Shown: positions 54,455 through 64,000, numbered from the stretch's first letter. The stretch is DNA of 64,000 nt from Bedellia somnulentella (GCA_963576735.1 OY755171.1:20000182-20064181), one strand, 5' to 3'. Notes: a model not told the origin generated them from the sequence alone. Numbers and translations are program-made.

Positions 54455-54738
54455 TTATTTTTTGTAAGTGTATTTCTTTCTTTTACTTTTAGGTGACCTC
54501 ACAATTTCTTGAACGTCAGCTACTGCTTTGCTTAGAACCCATTCTCCATCTCTATCTCTTTTGTTTCTTCTCTGAGGCTTCGTTACTTCTAAGGTAGACA
54601 AGTCTGGGCGATATATACTTCGGAGTCGATTATATTCAGCTATTGCTGTCTCCTGAGCTTTGATACTACTAAAATTCACATTGATTAAATGTAATCCACC
54701 CAAACTAGTCACTCTTGAAAGGGCCACGTATGCTTGTT
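54455..54738 (-). pseudogene. Helitron/Helentron helicase, C-terminal end
   Basis: The minus-strand frame carries VVKQAYVALSRVTSLGGLHL, INVNFSSIKAQETAIAEYNR and LRSIYRPDLSTLEV, with a basic tail ending SKRKKYTYKK. QAYVALSRV is motif VI of the Pif1-like superfamily 1B helicase encoded by rolling-circle transposons, and the ETAIAEYNRLR..YRP extension is typical of their end. Everything N-terminal (Rep nuclease, helicase motifs I-V) is missing. Upstream on the same strand it is joined, out of frame, to an OTU fragment. Confidence 0.75.
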
Positions 54739-54900
54739 TGACGACTGAAAACTCCCATACATGCTGTATGACAACGAATGAAATAAACACGACCCATCTC
54801 CAGGAATAGAGATGACTCTGTGTGGACAAAGGTCGCCATTTATGTACAATATTTCACGTTCCATTACACTATTTACAATTACTTCTATAACAATAAGGCT
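54739..54900 (-). pseudogene. OTU-type cysteine protease fragment of a Helentron
   Basis: Minus-strand reading gives VMEREILYINGDLCPHRVIS, then IPGDGSCLFHSLSYSMYG. GDGSCLFHSLS is the catalytic Asp-Gly-x-Cys motif of OTU deubiquitinase-like proteases. OTU domains are known from Helentron-type rolling-circle transposons, and the helicase end lies 3' of it on the same strand. The join is a deletion that changes frame, and the His part of the catalytic site is missing. Confidence 0.65.
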
Positions 54901-54904
54901 TAAA

Positions 54905-54906
<2 letters not shown>

Positions 54907-54990
<84 letters not shown>
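54907..54990. repeat. (TA)42 microsatellite
   Basis: An uninterrupted TA tract of 84 bases, next to the OTU relic. It can extrude as a cruciform and is prone to length change. Confidence 0.97.
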
Positions 54991-54994
<4 letters not shown>

Positions 54995-55187
54995 AACTAA
55001 ACAGAACTAAACTTACTAACAAATAACTAACTAAATAAATATATATCTACTAACTTACAAACTATAACTAAACTAAATAAGACGTAAAGTTCTCCGAATA
55101 TCAATTATCACTACAATATTTTTTAGTTTCGAAATAGGTTATCATAGACAGATGAAAATTATCGAATTATTTTGAAGTACTACTAAG

Positions 55188-55449
55188 GGCCGGCGCTCAC
55201 TGCCAGCATGGCATGGCAAAGGATTTCGGTACAGATACAGCATTTTTAGTCTTATTGCCATGCATATAGAATTCATTTTGACACAACGATGCCGAGGGAG
55301 GCTGCGGTAGGACAGAACGTCGGCATCGTTGTGTCAAAATGAAGTAAAATGAATTCTATACTCATGGTAATAAGATTAAAAATGCTATATCTGTACCGAA
55401 ATCCTTTGCCATGCCATGCCACGCCATGCCGGCAGTCAGCGCTGGCCCT
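55188..55449. mobile_element. hairpin MITE, about 110-bp arms
   Basis: AAGGGCCGGCGCTCACTGCC at the left pairs with GGCAGTCAGCGCTGGCCCTT at the right. The arms continue through GGCATGGCAAAGGATTTCGG and TTTGACACAACGATGCCG with a spacer of about 30 bases. The outer TA on both sides (TAAGGGCC and GGCCCTTA) could be a TA or TTA target duplication. Confidence 0.8.
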
Positions 55450-55639
55450 TACACTGCGCTTTGTAACGAAACCATAGCGCGATTCAGACAGGTACAACGC
55501 CATCTATCGAGCGCGCATACAATATTTATCGCAATACAATGGAGTTTTAGCTTTATTAATTTAATGAACTTTATGTATTAATTTGTATTAATGATAGTCT
55601 ATGTATTACATTTATATTATTCTTTTCTATTCTATGTAT

Positions 55640-56125
55640 GTATTCATCCAATTGAATAGGTACTTGGACAACAAACAAAGTTAACAATGCAGTCAAAATC
55701 CATACATAATGTTCTTGCCAAACCGCAAATATAAAATTGTTTTCTAAGGCATATAATTTTTTAATGTTTTTATAATTTTTCCTTCATATGTGGCTAATGA
55801 CCTATCTTGGTGCAAAATTTGAAGTTTCTAAGTCTGCTAGAAGTACCTTAGATTTTTGATGATCTGTCAGTGAGTCAGTGAGTGACAAAATGGTGTAACT
55901 TTGATCGACCGTAACTCCTAAACTATTTATTCATTTGGCGTGTAATTTCGAACTTAAGCTTGTTCTCATGCCTACTATTATTCACCGAAAACCTAAACTC
56001 CTAGCTTTGTCCACGTCGAAGATAAAGGGGGGGCGAAACAGCCGCGAACCGCTTCGAGAAAAGATGGTACGGCCGTGCCCGTTTTGCTTGAGACTTGGCA
56101 GGGGCACTGCCGTGCCCCCAGATTA
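55640..56125 (+). mobile_element. non-autonomous DNA element ending in a GGGGCACGGC palindrome
   Basis: Contains GTCAGTGAGTCAGTGAGTGA, GTAACTCCTAAACTATTTAT and AAGATGGTACGGCCGTGCCC. It ends in the palindrome GGGGCACTGCCGTGCCCC (56101-56118), as in the copy at 1-184. The 5' boundary is not defined. Confidence 0.5.
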
Positions 56126-56216
56126 GATTGTTTTTTTTTAAATTAGCCCGTAAAGCGTACACCACTGTAATTGGGTAAAACTTTTTTTTATGAATTGAGA
56201 TTTACAGTTACTTAAA

Positions 56217-56567
56217 TCTATACTATACTTATAATAAATCTGTAGAGAGGTAAATTCTGTACATTAAATATATTTTCATAATAACTATCAGGGGGTAATT
56301 AATACTCGATACTGATGCCAAAAATGCAATTAGTAAATTTTATGTATGTCTGTCTGTCTGTCTGTCTGTCGGTTTGTATGTTCCTTATGGAAACAAAAAC
56401 TACTTGACGGATTTTAACGAAACTTGGTGAAATTATTCTTCATACTCCTGGGCAGGTTGTAGTGTACTTTTTAACAGAGTAGTGAAGGGGAATTATGGAC
56501 AATTTTGGGAAAACGGGGAAAGCTACTCCATTAATTAAGCTTCCGTCGCGTGTGCAAAAGTTTATGT
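56217..56567 (+). mobile_element. non-autonomous Helitron, 3'-truncated (copy 3)
   Basis: Starts TCTATACTATACTTATAATA after an A. The (GTCT)n tract is reduced to about six units. The body follows copies 1 and 2 as far as TTAAGCTTCCGTCGCGTGTG, after which the 3' half with the hairpin and CTAG is missing. Confidence 0.85.
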
Positions 56568-56609
56568 TGTAGCAAAAGTTTGCGTCAATAATTAATGATT
56601 AGTTATTAC

Positions 56610-56698
56610 ATACATACATATACTCATATATATCCCAAAAAAATTAGCCAGAGCTTAAGAGCTAGAACATTCTTAGACATATTTGGAAGTTGATTTTT
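56610..56698 (-). mobile_element. SINE-2, 3' third only
   Basis: CATACATACATATACTCATA, TTAGCCAGAGCTTAAGAGC and ATATTTGGAAGTTGATTT. Confidence 0.6.
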
Positions 56699-56944
56699 TA
56701 GGACCATGGGGGATTTTGTATGAACTCCGTCCCCACCCTACAACAGTCATGGGATATGTGTCAATTTGTTCATTGGGACCCATAAAAGGCTAAAGTACCT
56801 GTATTAATTGCAAAAACATTTGGGTTTTTTTATAATAAAAAAATATTTTTTCGGCACAAATGTATTTATTTTTAAACAAAAATATTTTTTTCTACAAACA
56901 AAAAGGCATATTTCACGTAAACAAATGACGATTCTATGTACATT

Positions 56945-57060
56945 GACGTCCTGTATCCATAATTGTGCCAAAACGTTCTCAAAATCACCTCATCTGCGCA
57001 CGTCCCGACTAGCTCGAACCGGTTTCCGGCACCTTCATTTTGCGACACTATTAGCGTTTA
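56945..57060 (+). pseudogene. possible degenerate C2H2 zinc-finger fragment
   Basis: The frame reads TSCIHNCAKTFSKSPHLRTS, RLARTGFRHLHFAT. The spacing C-x3-C-x-KTFSKS-HLR resembles a C2H2 finger plus linker of the KLF/Sp type (C..C.K...KS.HL...R.HTG), but both zinc-binding histidines are replaced (S and R). Either a decayed pseudogene scrap or chance. Confidence 0.2.
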
Positions 57061-57397
57061 GCGTAATATTTTTTTATTCTTAGAGCTACTAAATCTCCAC
57101 GCAATGAAATATAAGAAAAAAAATGATATTTTTGGTTTCTAAAAAATAATGTTACCTTATAGCAAAGATATTAAAATACTACGCATTTTATATTGAAATA
57201 TTATTTAGATCGCCATATTCTAGTCCTTTTTAAATGCACACTAAGTAAATGTGTAAGTAGTTTGAAATCTGTTGGATGGTGGGGACGTTTTATCCCATCG
57301 CCCTTTGACGGGTTATTTTACATATTTTCTATAAAAAAAATGACTTACTATTTACTTAAAATAACTGCAACAAATCCAGCTCAAGTTTTTTTGATAG

Positions 57398-57600
57398 CGG
57401 TCTCTCTTACTTGCACTAATAGCATAGAGTCTCTACAAGCGGACTTACCTCTTTGTTACGCTCCCTACAAAGTTATAAAGATTCGGTCGGAGATGGCGCA
57501 TTTTCCCGGCACGTTTCGCTCGAGGCTAGGAACTTGTTACACGTTGTTTTTGGACGTTTATCTTGAAAAAGACGTGAGCTGCTGTATAGCTGACGAACCG
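57398..57600 (+). CDS. candidate internal exon of an unknown host gene
   Basis: The segment is GC-richer than its flanks, open on the plus strand, and bounded by an acceptor (TTTTTTTGATAG, ending 57397) and a strong donor GTAAGT at 57601. It encodes VSLTCTNSIESLQADLPLCY, APYKVIKIRSEMAHFPGTFR and SRLGTCYTLFLDVYLEKDVS, then CCIADEP, with phase 2 at the donor. Five cysteines in about 67 residues suggest an extracellular or secreted domain, which is inference. The family is not recognised and no partner exon was found. The next in-frame codon past the donor is a stop, which supports the exon end. Confidence 0.45.
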
Positions 57601-57619
57601 TAAGTACCGTAAAACAACT

Positions 57620-57969
57620 CAACCCCGATAGTATTCTAGTCAGGAACTTTGGTACTGGGAACTCTGGGAGATTTCCTTGTTGAAACCTGCTCTTGTTGGA
57701 ACATAAACAAAGATTCTCGGAAACAATTTATGTTATATTTCTTTAGGGTTTTCTGAGAAATACTAAGATATTTTCTAGCAAAGAGATTTTTACGTTCAGT
57801 GAATATCAAAACAATTTTTGGTTAAAATGTTTCAAAGAAGATATGCGAAACATTGAAATGAAATTTGAATTTTTAATATTTGTTTTTATAAACTCACTCT
57901 TTTAGTTCCCAATGGGTAAGACAGCGAATATTGTTTAACATTGTATTAATCCTGATAGATTTCTTTCTT
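57620..57969. other. no recognised feature
   Basis: Would be intron if the preceding exon is real; AT-rich. Confidence 0.35.
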
Positions 57970-58695
57970 TCTCTCATACGAACCAAAATTTTTAGGGTTC
58001 CCCATACATAGAACTGAAACTCAATTTTTTTTTTATCAAACCTATACGTGTGGGGTATCTATCAAAAGGTATTTGAAAATGATGTTGAGGTTTCTTATAT
58101 CATTTTTTTCAAAACTGAATAGTTTGCGCGAGAGACTTTTCCAAAGTGGTAAAATGTGTGTCCCCCCCCCGTAACTTCTAAAATATGGGCATGATAAAAC
58201 TGAAAAATATATATGATGTGTATTACTATACAAACTACTAACGAAAATTGGTTTGAATGAGATCTAGCCAGTAGTTCTATTTTTAAACGTCATAAATCAA
58301 ATTACTTACCTAATTTATTAATTTCACTGAAATATAACAATAATTTTTTTATCGCAGGCCTTACGCATAAAACGTGAACCATTGTTTTCTTATAGTAAAT
58401 CAGTGATAAGTAAATAACATTTTAATTTGCTCTGCGCTCAGAGCGTGGCTCAGTCATCCCGCGCGGTCCCCGCCCGAGATATCGGTAGCGCGGGACGGGA
58501 GAGGACCGTACGGAAATCGGTTCGTGCGTCAGGAAGGAAAACCCGACTTATATTTATATAGTAGATAACACGTCAATCAAACTTACAACGAACTACAAAA
58601 ACTTGTATATTACTATGTTACCTACCTGCTGCTAGTGCTGCTACGGAACCCTTCATTAGCGAGTCCATCTCGCTCTTGGCCGCTTTTTTATCCAT
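57970..58695 (+). repeat. lepidopteran interspersed repeat, interrupted
   Basis: Begins ATTTTTAGGGTTCCCCATAC and continues TAGTTTGCGCGAGAGACTTT, CCAAAGTGGTAAAATGTGTG (with a C-run at 58163-58172) and GAGATCTAGCCAGTAGTTCT. It ends ACGGAACCCTTCATTAGCGA, GTCCATCTCGCTCTTGGCCG and CTTTTTT. I know this as a common moth repeat. At 58440-58565 a GC-rich foreign piece (CGCGGTCCCCGCCCGAG, AGGAAGGAAAACCCGACTTA) interrupts it. Confidence 0.5.
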
Positions 58696-59334
58696 CTGCT
58701 GTATGAATTGAAAGAAATAAAATAAGTTAGCAGTAGTAACTTTTTCAATTCTAATTGAGTTTTTCTATCACACCAGCAGATTATTAATACAGACTAAATT
58801 TTCAGTATTTCAAACTTCTGCTATGTGTATTATTTATAGGATTTTCTATGGACATAACAAAATTAAATGTACTGCAAAAATAATTAAATCTATGTTCCAC
58901 TGACAGCATCATCTAAATTAGCTCTATATATTTGTTTAGTCATCTGCTGTGTATGGAAAGAAAAATTAAGTTAGCAGGTGTGACGGTAGCAGGTGCGAAG
59001 TATTTTTCTATCCGGATCGAGTTTCCTAACAGTCGATATTTCAACAAGACTTTGCAATGTATGTAAACGACGACATTTACTTTTACGACCTTCGCAGCTT
59101 TCAGAAAGATCTGTGTCTACATAGCCTGGCGTTAGTCTTGGAATTCACGTGGATACTAAATGATTTTAGGAACGTACGAAGTAAGTTCTATGTAGTTAGT
59201 TTAAGTGTTTGTTTTGTTTGGTAAGCACACTGTACTATATAACTTTACAAAATTAACTCAAAATCAGTACTGTTGAGTTCACTAATTCATTGTAAACTAT
59301 TTTTTGTTATAAAATAGCATTACCCAGTTTTGGT
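58696..59334. other. unrecognised DNA
   Basis: Mostly AT-rich. ATCTGCTGTATGAATTGAAA at 58695 and ATCTGCTGTGTATGGAAAGA at 58941 start two similar stretches with AAATAAGTTAGCAG and AAATTAAGTTAGCAG, an imperfect local duplication. Confidence 0.35.
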
Positions 59335-59475
59335 GAGAGTATTCACGTCAAGTCTTATATCCCCAAAGGGGTTGACAGACTTACTAATACTTTAGAAGAT
59401 CACGTGATATTGTCACCTGATGTTCAGAGTACCTACGTTTTTTCGGACAGTGTACTCACGTGATAGACTTAGGCC
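59335..59475 (-). mobile_element. SINE-1, 3' part
   Basis: ATATCCCCAAAGGGGTTGAC, GATCACGTGATATTGTCACC and GACAGTGTACTCACGTGATA on the plus strand. Confidence 0.75.
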
Positions 59476-59769
59476 TATAAATATAGAGTTTGGATTCCAT
59501 TTATATAATTGAGTATTTAAATGGAATATGACGAAGCTAGAACCAGACAAGAACAATGTTGACAAAACTGTTCACTTGTAGATTCACATAATATTATCCC
59601 ACCTATTAATATCAATAATTTGTGTAGTCAGAGCTTTAAAATCAATAATAACCTAACGCTTTAAAAAACCTATTAAAAAAAAAACACTTAAAAACCTGAC
59701 AACCACGTGACGGAAAAAATAGGTTTGTGCTATTCAAAGCTACCAGCCACTATGCAGTTTATAACATAC

Positions 59770-60006
59770 CTATATAAATATACTAACGGCTATAAACCCC
59801 TAAAAGGGGTAGTCAGAGCTTCAGAATCATAAAATTATCCAACTACTTTTGAAAGTGGGGATAAGGTTGTAAAACAAATGTTTTAGGTGATAAATCTCCC
59901 ACCACATCGCCAAAATATCACTTAAAAAGATCCGATACCCTTACTCGCCTCCTACGATCACTCATGGGAAGAAATGGGGTAGTGCTATTCTAAGCCGACA
60001 GTACAA
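59770..60006 (-). mobile_element. SINE-2, diverged
   Basis: GTACTGTCGGCTTAGAATAG at about 60002 to the ACTAACGGCTATAAACCCC end; a weak tail. Confidence 0.82.
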
Positions 60007-60454
60007 AGCAAAGTTTATACTTATAAGTTAAACATAATTCACTTAATGTATAACTCACTGCATAAAACAAAGCAATTAATAGAATATAGCGAAACCTTTT
60101 TTTACAGTTTTTCTTATGAAACTGAGACGAAACCTTTTGAATCCTTCTGTATTTTACAGAAAAATAGTTCAATTCTTTTACTCTGAAATACCGCAGTAAA
60201 ACTTGGCTTGACCCAGTTTATTTATGTTAAGACAACTTGGAATGAATTTAGGGTTTTACAGATACAGAAAACGATTAAAGACTTATTCTGATCTAGTAGG
60301 AGCTGGTAGATATTTTTTTTTCTAAAATCAATTCCCTCTGAGGGCAAAATTTTTATATGAAATATGTTCGGTTGATTCCTTTCTTTTAAAGTAATGATAT
60401 TTACGCTACTGATGATCGTTTAAACAAAAAAAATGAATAAAATTGAGATCATAG
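60007..60454. other. no recognised feature
   Basis: AT-rich; nothing recognised. Confidence 0.4.
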
Positions 60455-60695
60455 TGAGGATGGATAATAGTTAATTGGTAAAAGGTATTTATATAGCTAA
60501 TGTTAGTAGGGTACGACCTCGGAGAACACATTTGGATCAAATAGCGACTGTGCTCAAAGAGGCAGGCGTCCGAAGTTTGAAGAATAAAAGAGCATGTATG
60601 AGAAGACTGATGGATGTAAACGATACTAGAGAGGTTTTTCCGGATCGTACAAAGTGGCGATCCGATCGATATTTTCTACCTATCCCAATGGTTGT
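60455..60695 (+). pseudogene. GHIERM-family LINE ORF2 tail, decayed
   Basis: The frame VKGIYIANVSRVRPRRTHLD, QIATVLKEAGVRSLKNKRAC and MRRLMDVNDTREVFPDRTKW is recognisable. It has a small internal deletion (the GNVSRG segment shortened), and a four-base insertion before the end destroys the SAYPNGN terminus. Confidence 0.75.
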
Positions 60696-62569
60696 GTGTA
60701 TGAATAAAATTGGGACGAACAAAAACAAAACAAATAAGTAGATCACAACGAAAAATCATATTAACGTTACATAAAATCATATAAAATATTCTACAAATAC
60801 AAACGTAAGTCAAAAATAATAAGCGTCTTCGTAAATCACAAATCGAACTGAATTCGGAATCAATCTAACGCTTATACACAACAAAGAGATAACAATGAAT
60901 TTCAATAGGTCCGCTTCCAGTTTGCAAGGAGCATAAAAACTCAAAGAAAAGAATCCAATTAAACAAATTGATAGATCTCACTGCTTTCTCCCATTGAAGA
61001 TCGTTGTCATTCTTGCTTTGTGATCACCATCGTTTGCCCATCAATAGAATGTTGCTGCAAAGGGGTCTTGAGAGCTATAACGATTTTGTAAGCGGTCCTC
61101 GCTTGAATTGCATTATACAGTTTTCTCTATTTCTATCTGCTATTTCTTAAGAAGTTAGTTAGTCGACATTTTCTTTACTGTTACGTATTTAAATACAACA
61201 CTAAAAATTTTGAGTGATATTGCTAGTAATGGTTTTTAGTTAATTAAATGTTCATACTTATTTGTTTGAAGTTTCATGGCCATAAAATAATAAGTTTTAG
61301 GTGTTGAAACCAATATAATGAGCAATAGGGCCTGCGAAACATCTTTGCACCTCTAACGGTCATGGGCAGTGTCATGATGGTTTTCCTATTTTCGGCCATC
61401 TTAAGCCGTTAACTCAAAAATATGATGTTTATAAATAAATTTTGATAGCTTTTTTTTATTTTATTTCATATTCATTTTTATCGGTTTAACTTAAAAGTTC
61501 AAGTAACAATAAAGCTCTCCTGCTTTAAAATAAACATACAAATGCGACTGAACTCTCTACAGAAAGGAATTTATTAAAAAAATATAAAATACGATACGCG
61601 ATACTTGCTGCTATAGGAAAATAATGAACTGAGATATCAACTGCAGGAAAATGATCACATGTATTATTAGCGTAATAAGGAAATCGTAGTCTTGTGGGTT
61701 GTGTTCTTATCTTTTTTAAATGAATCTCTACCGGAATAATGGTTTGTGGATATAATTTTACGTAAGAGTAAAAATACAAACCAAAATTTAATTTATACCT
61801 ATGTTTGTACTCATATCTTTGCCGATATAAGAATGATTGTTCATTTTCTTTTCATACTTTGCGTAAGAGAAGAAAGTAAGGGATACAGCTCACCAGACTG
61901 GTACAAAAAGCAGAACGCAAACTTAGCAAGCTTAATTTAAAAAAAATACACACGTTTGCTTTATAATTTCGACTGATGAATTAATTGAACCCTTTATGCC
62001 TGAAACCGGAGCCTGTAGATTTGTTAAAACAGAAATTAGTTTGGAACATTTATTTGTTAATAACATTTATAGATCTTACATCGTCGTAATTATAATTATA
62101 TTAAATAATACTTAAGGTTATTTACGATTAACAAATTCAGTTCACGAATCGATTCGAAAACAAAACAAAATACAAACAAAAACGCAATAAACTACCAAGT
62201 CTGCTATAAAGAAACACATTTACTGAACCTCGTATTTCTTTTCCTTCCCTTTCAACACGTACGGTCATTTATAGAGGCGTACACGTAAATCGAGTCCCCT
62301 ACTAGACGAAATTGAAAAATCCCGAATCGCCGAATGCCGAACAGCTGTGTCTCACGTAATAACACGAAATTACCTTCTTCCTACACCTCGCTGACAGCGT
62401 GATACGTGATCCGATACAGTTTTACATTGAAAAGATGTAGTTAAGGAAATTAGCAACTTGTCTGTGACCAGTTGTCAGTCGTGACTTTTTAGATGGCATT
62501 TCTTTTGATGTCTGAAGGGATGTTGCAAACAAGGGACGTTTAATACAAGGTCACAGTTTATTTACATAA
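60696..62569. other. long stretch without recognised genes or repeats
   Basis: AT-rich with slightly GC-richer patches at 61000-61100 and 62255-62420. I found no frame with convincing splice signals and no repeat family of this window. Confidence 0.4.
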
Positions 62570-62745
62570 ATAACATAAACGTTCACGCCGAATATCCCCG
62601 AAGGGGTTGGCAGAGATACTTCTGAACATCACGTGACTTTGTCACCTGGTATTCAGAGTACCCACGTTTTGCATGGACAGTGTACTCACGCGACAGGGTG
62701 CAGGCCTATCACCGTTTTGTACGAATACAGTTACAATACAGTTTA
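62570..62745 (-). mobile_element. SINE-1, 3' part
   Basis: ACATAAACGTTCACGCCGAA, TATCCCCGAAGGGGTTGGCA and CGACAGGGTGCAGGCCTATC to CGTTTTGTACGAATAC. Confidence 0.85.
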
Positions 62746-62911
62746 TTTATTGCTACGTTAACTAAATATTCTCAAAATTACCTACCAGTATGAATTAAAT
62801 TATGCACCTAAAATTGTTAACAAAAGCTAAGTCTAAGCTTAAGGAAGTATCAGTACCATTGCACCTTTTAATACTCGTATATGGAGTGTACAAATAGCAC
62901 ACAAGTAATAT

Positions 62912-62990
62912 TTCGGTTCGATCCCCGCTGAGAGCAATATTTATGTGATGAGCATAAATGATTGTTTCTTTGTCTTGGATGGTATTATAT
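62912..62990 (+). repeat. tRNA-derived SINE fragment (fourth family)
   Basis: TTTCGGTTCGATCCCCGCTG is a perfect B box (GGTTCGATCCC). It is followed by GAGAGCAATATTTATGTGAT and GAGCATAAATG, a body I associate with a lepidopteran SINE. Confidence 0.5.
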
Positions 62991-63134
62991 GTGTATTATA
63001 TAATATAAATAAATAGTTGAGTTAGTATCCTATAAAACGAATTTAACTTAGTTTGGGGCTAACTTGACGTGTGTATAATATTTCCGTATATTTTATTTCT
63101 ATCTCATATACATTTATTTATATTCGTATGTCTA

Positions 63135-63480
63135 TATACATACATACATACATACATATTCTCACGCCGTTAGTTCCCATTGGGGTAGGCAGAGACTATC
63201 GATCGCCACTTTGTACGATCCTGGCAAACCTCTCTGGCTTCGTTTACATCCATCAATCTTTTCATACATGCTCTTTTATTCTTCATACTGCGGACACCTG
63301 CCTTTTTGAGCACATTTTCTATTTGATCCAAATGTGTCCTCCGAGGTCGTCCTCTACTAACATTACCTTCCACATTGGCTCTATATATCTCTTTCACCAA
63401 TTTACTGTCATCCATCCTCTCTATGTGCCCAAACCATCTCAACATTCCTTTTTCTATCTTTCTTACAATATCATCTTTTA
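63135..63480 (-). pseudogene. GHIERM-family LINE ORF2 tail, best-preserved frame
   Basis: The minus-strand frame EKGMLRWFGHIERMDDSKLV, KEIYRANVEGNVSRGRPRRT, HLDQIENVLKKAGVRSMKNK and RACMKRLMDVNEAREVCQDR, then TKWRSIVSAYPNGN, is uninterrupted. The 3' end GGCGTGAGAATATGTATG with (TATG)n at 63138-63160 is kept. 5'-truncated before the RT. This copy and 9420-9773 are the references for the shared 3' end discussed in the findings. Confidence 0.8.
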
Positions 63481-63767
63481 CACCACACCTTATATGTAAT
63501 ATATTATATGTTTGTTTATTAATTGTCGTGTAAGTGTTAAGTAAGGGTATTATTATTCTTTTGTCTTTTCATTAAGCAAACTTTATTTCTTTTTATTTAA
63601 ATTTAAAGTTATACAATAAGAATGTTACTAATTCTGTTTTATATTTTAATGCTTAAGTGGTATCCTGTCATTGGCTAAGAAATTTTGTAGTACTTTATAA
63701 AACATTGTTTTCAAGTTTTCGAAATGCGCTGTTGGATATCATAATAAAATAAAAATAAAATAAAATT

Positions 63768-63839
63768 GGTTCTCGTGCAAGCGACTAGTGTTCAAATCCC
63801 GGGTCGGGCCTACACCAGTTTGTCTTTTCTAAAGACATA
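63768..63839 (+). mobile_element. SINE-1, interrupted by a mariner
   Basis: TCTCGTGCAAGCGACTAGTG, TTCAAATCCCGGGTCGGGCC (B box) and CTACACCAGTTTGTC, up to AAAGACATA at 63839. In intact copies TGTGTGGTT follows; here a mariner begins instead. Confidence 0.75.
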
Positions 63840-64000
63840 CGTGGGGCACGCAGAAAATTTTGCGAAAATAAAAAAAATGTTATATGGGTAAAAATGTTTT
63901 TATTAAATCTTTTCAAAGTACTCTCCACCAGCATCTATTCAAAGTTTCATACGTCTAAACCAGTTTTCGAAACACTTTTTCCAGTCCGCCGCAGACACCT
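63840..64000 (-). mobile_element. mariner element, 3' end, cut by the window edge
   Basis: Inserted after TA (63838-63839), the target of all mariner elements. The terminal sequence starts CGTGGGGCACGCAGAAAATT. The inner part encodes the C-terminus of a mariner transposase on the minus strand. Confidence 0.75.
63903..64000 (-). pseudogene. mariner transposase C-terminus (partial)
   Basis: Minus-strand frame: AADWKKCFENWFRRMKL, a stop, then IDAGGEYFEKI and the natural stop at 63903. The pattern ...W..CF..W..R...CI...G.YFE is the usual end of mariner transposases. The in-frame stop takes the place of the usual Cys of CI, so this copy is dead. The catalytic DD34D part would lie beyond the right edge. 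Confidence 0.75.

Overview
The window is eukaryotic nuclear DNA, AT-rich and dominated by transposable elements. The mix of element families points to a moth or butterfly (Lepidoptera): non-autonomous Helitrons carrying a (GTCT)n tract and ending in a hairpin plus CTAG, piggyBac relics flanked by TTAA, a Penelope-like relic, jockey/Daphne-like and other LINEs, and very abundant short retroposons that end in (TATG)n. No bacterial operon, CRISPR array or organellar gene is present. Nearly all long open frames are pieces of transposon genes. Only a few short GC-richer stretches look like host exons.

Layout. 1-9 kb: short retroposons (here called SINE-1 and SINE-2), a 1.8-kb TTAA-flanked piggyBac with a deleted transposase (5260-7092) and LINE tails. 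9-19 kb: more LINE tails, foldback elements, a 1.25-kb hAT-like element with a nested MITE (12344-13591), a Penelope-like relic with inverted terminal repeats (14719-15346) and dense SINE-2 copies. 19-24 kb: mostly unrecognised DNA, a near full-length tRNA-derived SINE-1 (21038-21392) and a second piggyBac relic (22382-23364). 24.9-28.9 kb: a candidate two-exon host microprotein gene on the minus strand. 31-35 kb: a Helitron (31166-32158) and a miniature LTR element inserted in a SINE-2 (34264-34805).

35.6-44.7 kb is a nested LINE cluster. A 5'-truncated LINE (called LINE B) was split by a complete, nearly intact two-ORF Daphne-like LINE (36371-41479). It was hit again by a reverse-oriented LINE tail (42223-43000). 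Another LINE tail lies beside it (44390-44689).

45-64 kb: a second Helitron (45557-46541), a full-length SINE-1 with an 11-bp target duplication (48664-49030), a Helentron-type relic (OTU plus helicase end) beside a 200-bp-arm inverted repeat (53775-54900), a (TA)42 tract, a 258-bp foldback MITE, a truncated third Helitron, one convincing internal exon of an unknown host gene (57398-57600), and at the right edge a mariner inserted into a SINE-1.

The strongest unusual signal is in the Daphne-like LINE. ORF1 ends with the canonical -1 frameshift heptamer T_TTA_AAC directly before its stop. The -1 frame is the endonuclease/RT frame, which has no upstream ATG, and a 9-bp stem can form downstream. 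A second signal links three families: a LINE ORF2 tail, the tRNA-derived SINE-1 and the abundant SINE-2 share the same 3' end (ACCCC-loop-GGG, then GGCGTGAGTATATGTATG). This suggests that one LINE reverse transcriptase mobilised both SINE families. The clade names and host-gene calls come from reading motifs by eye, with no database search.
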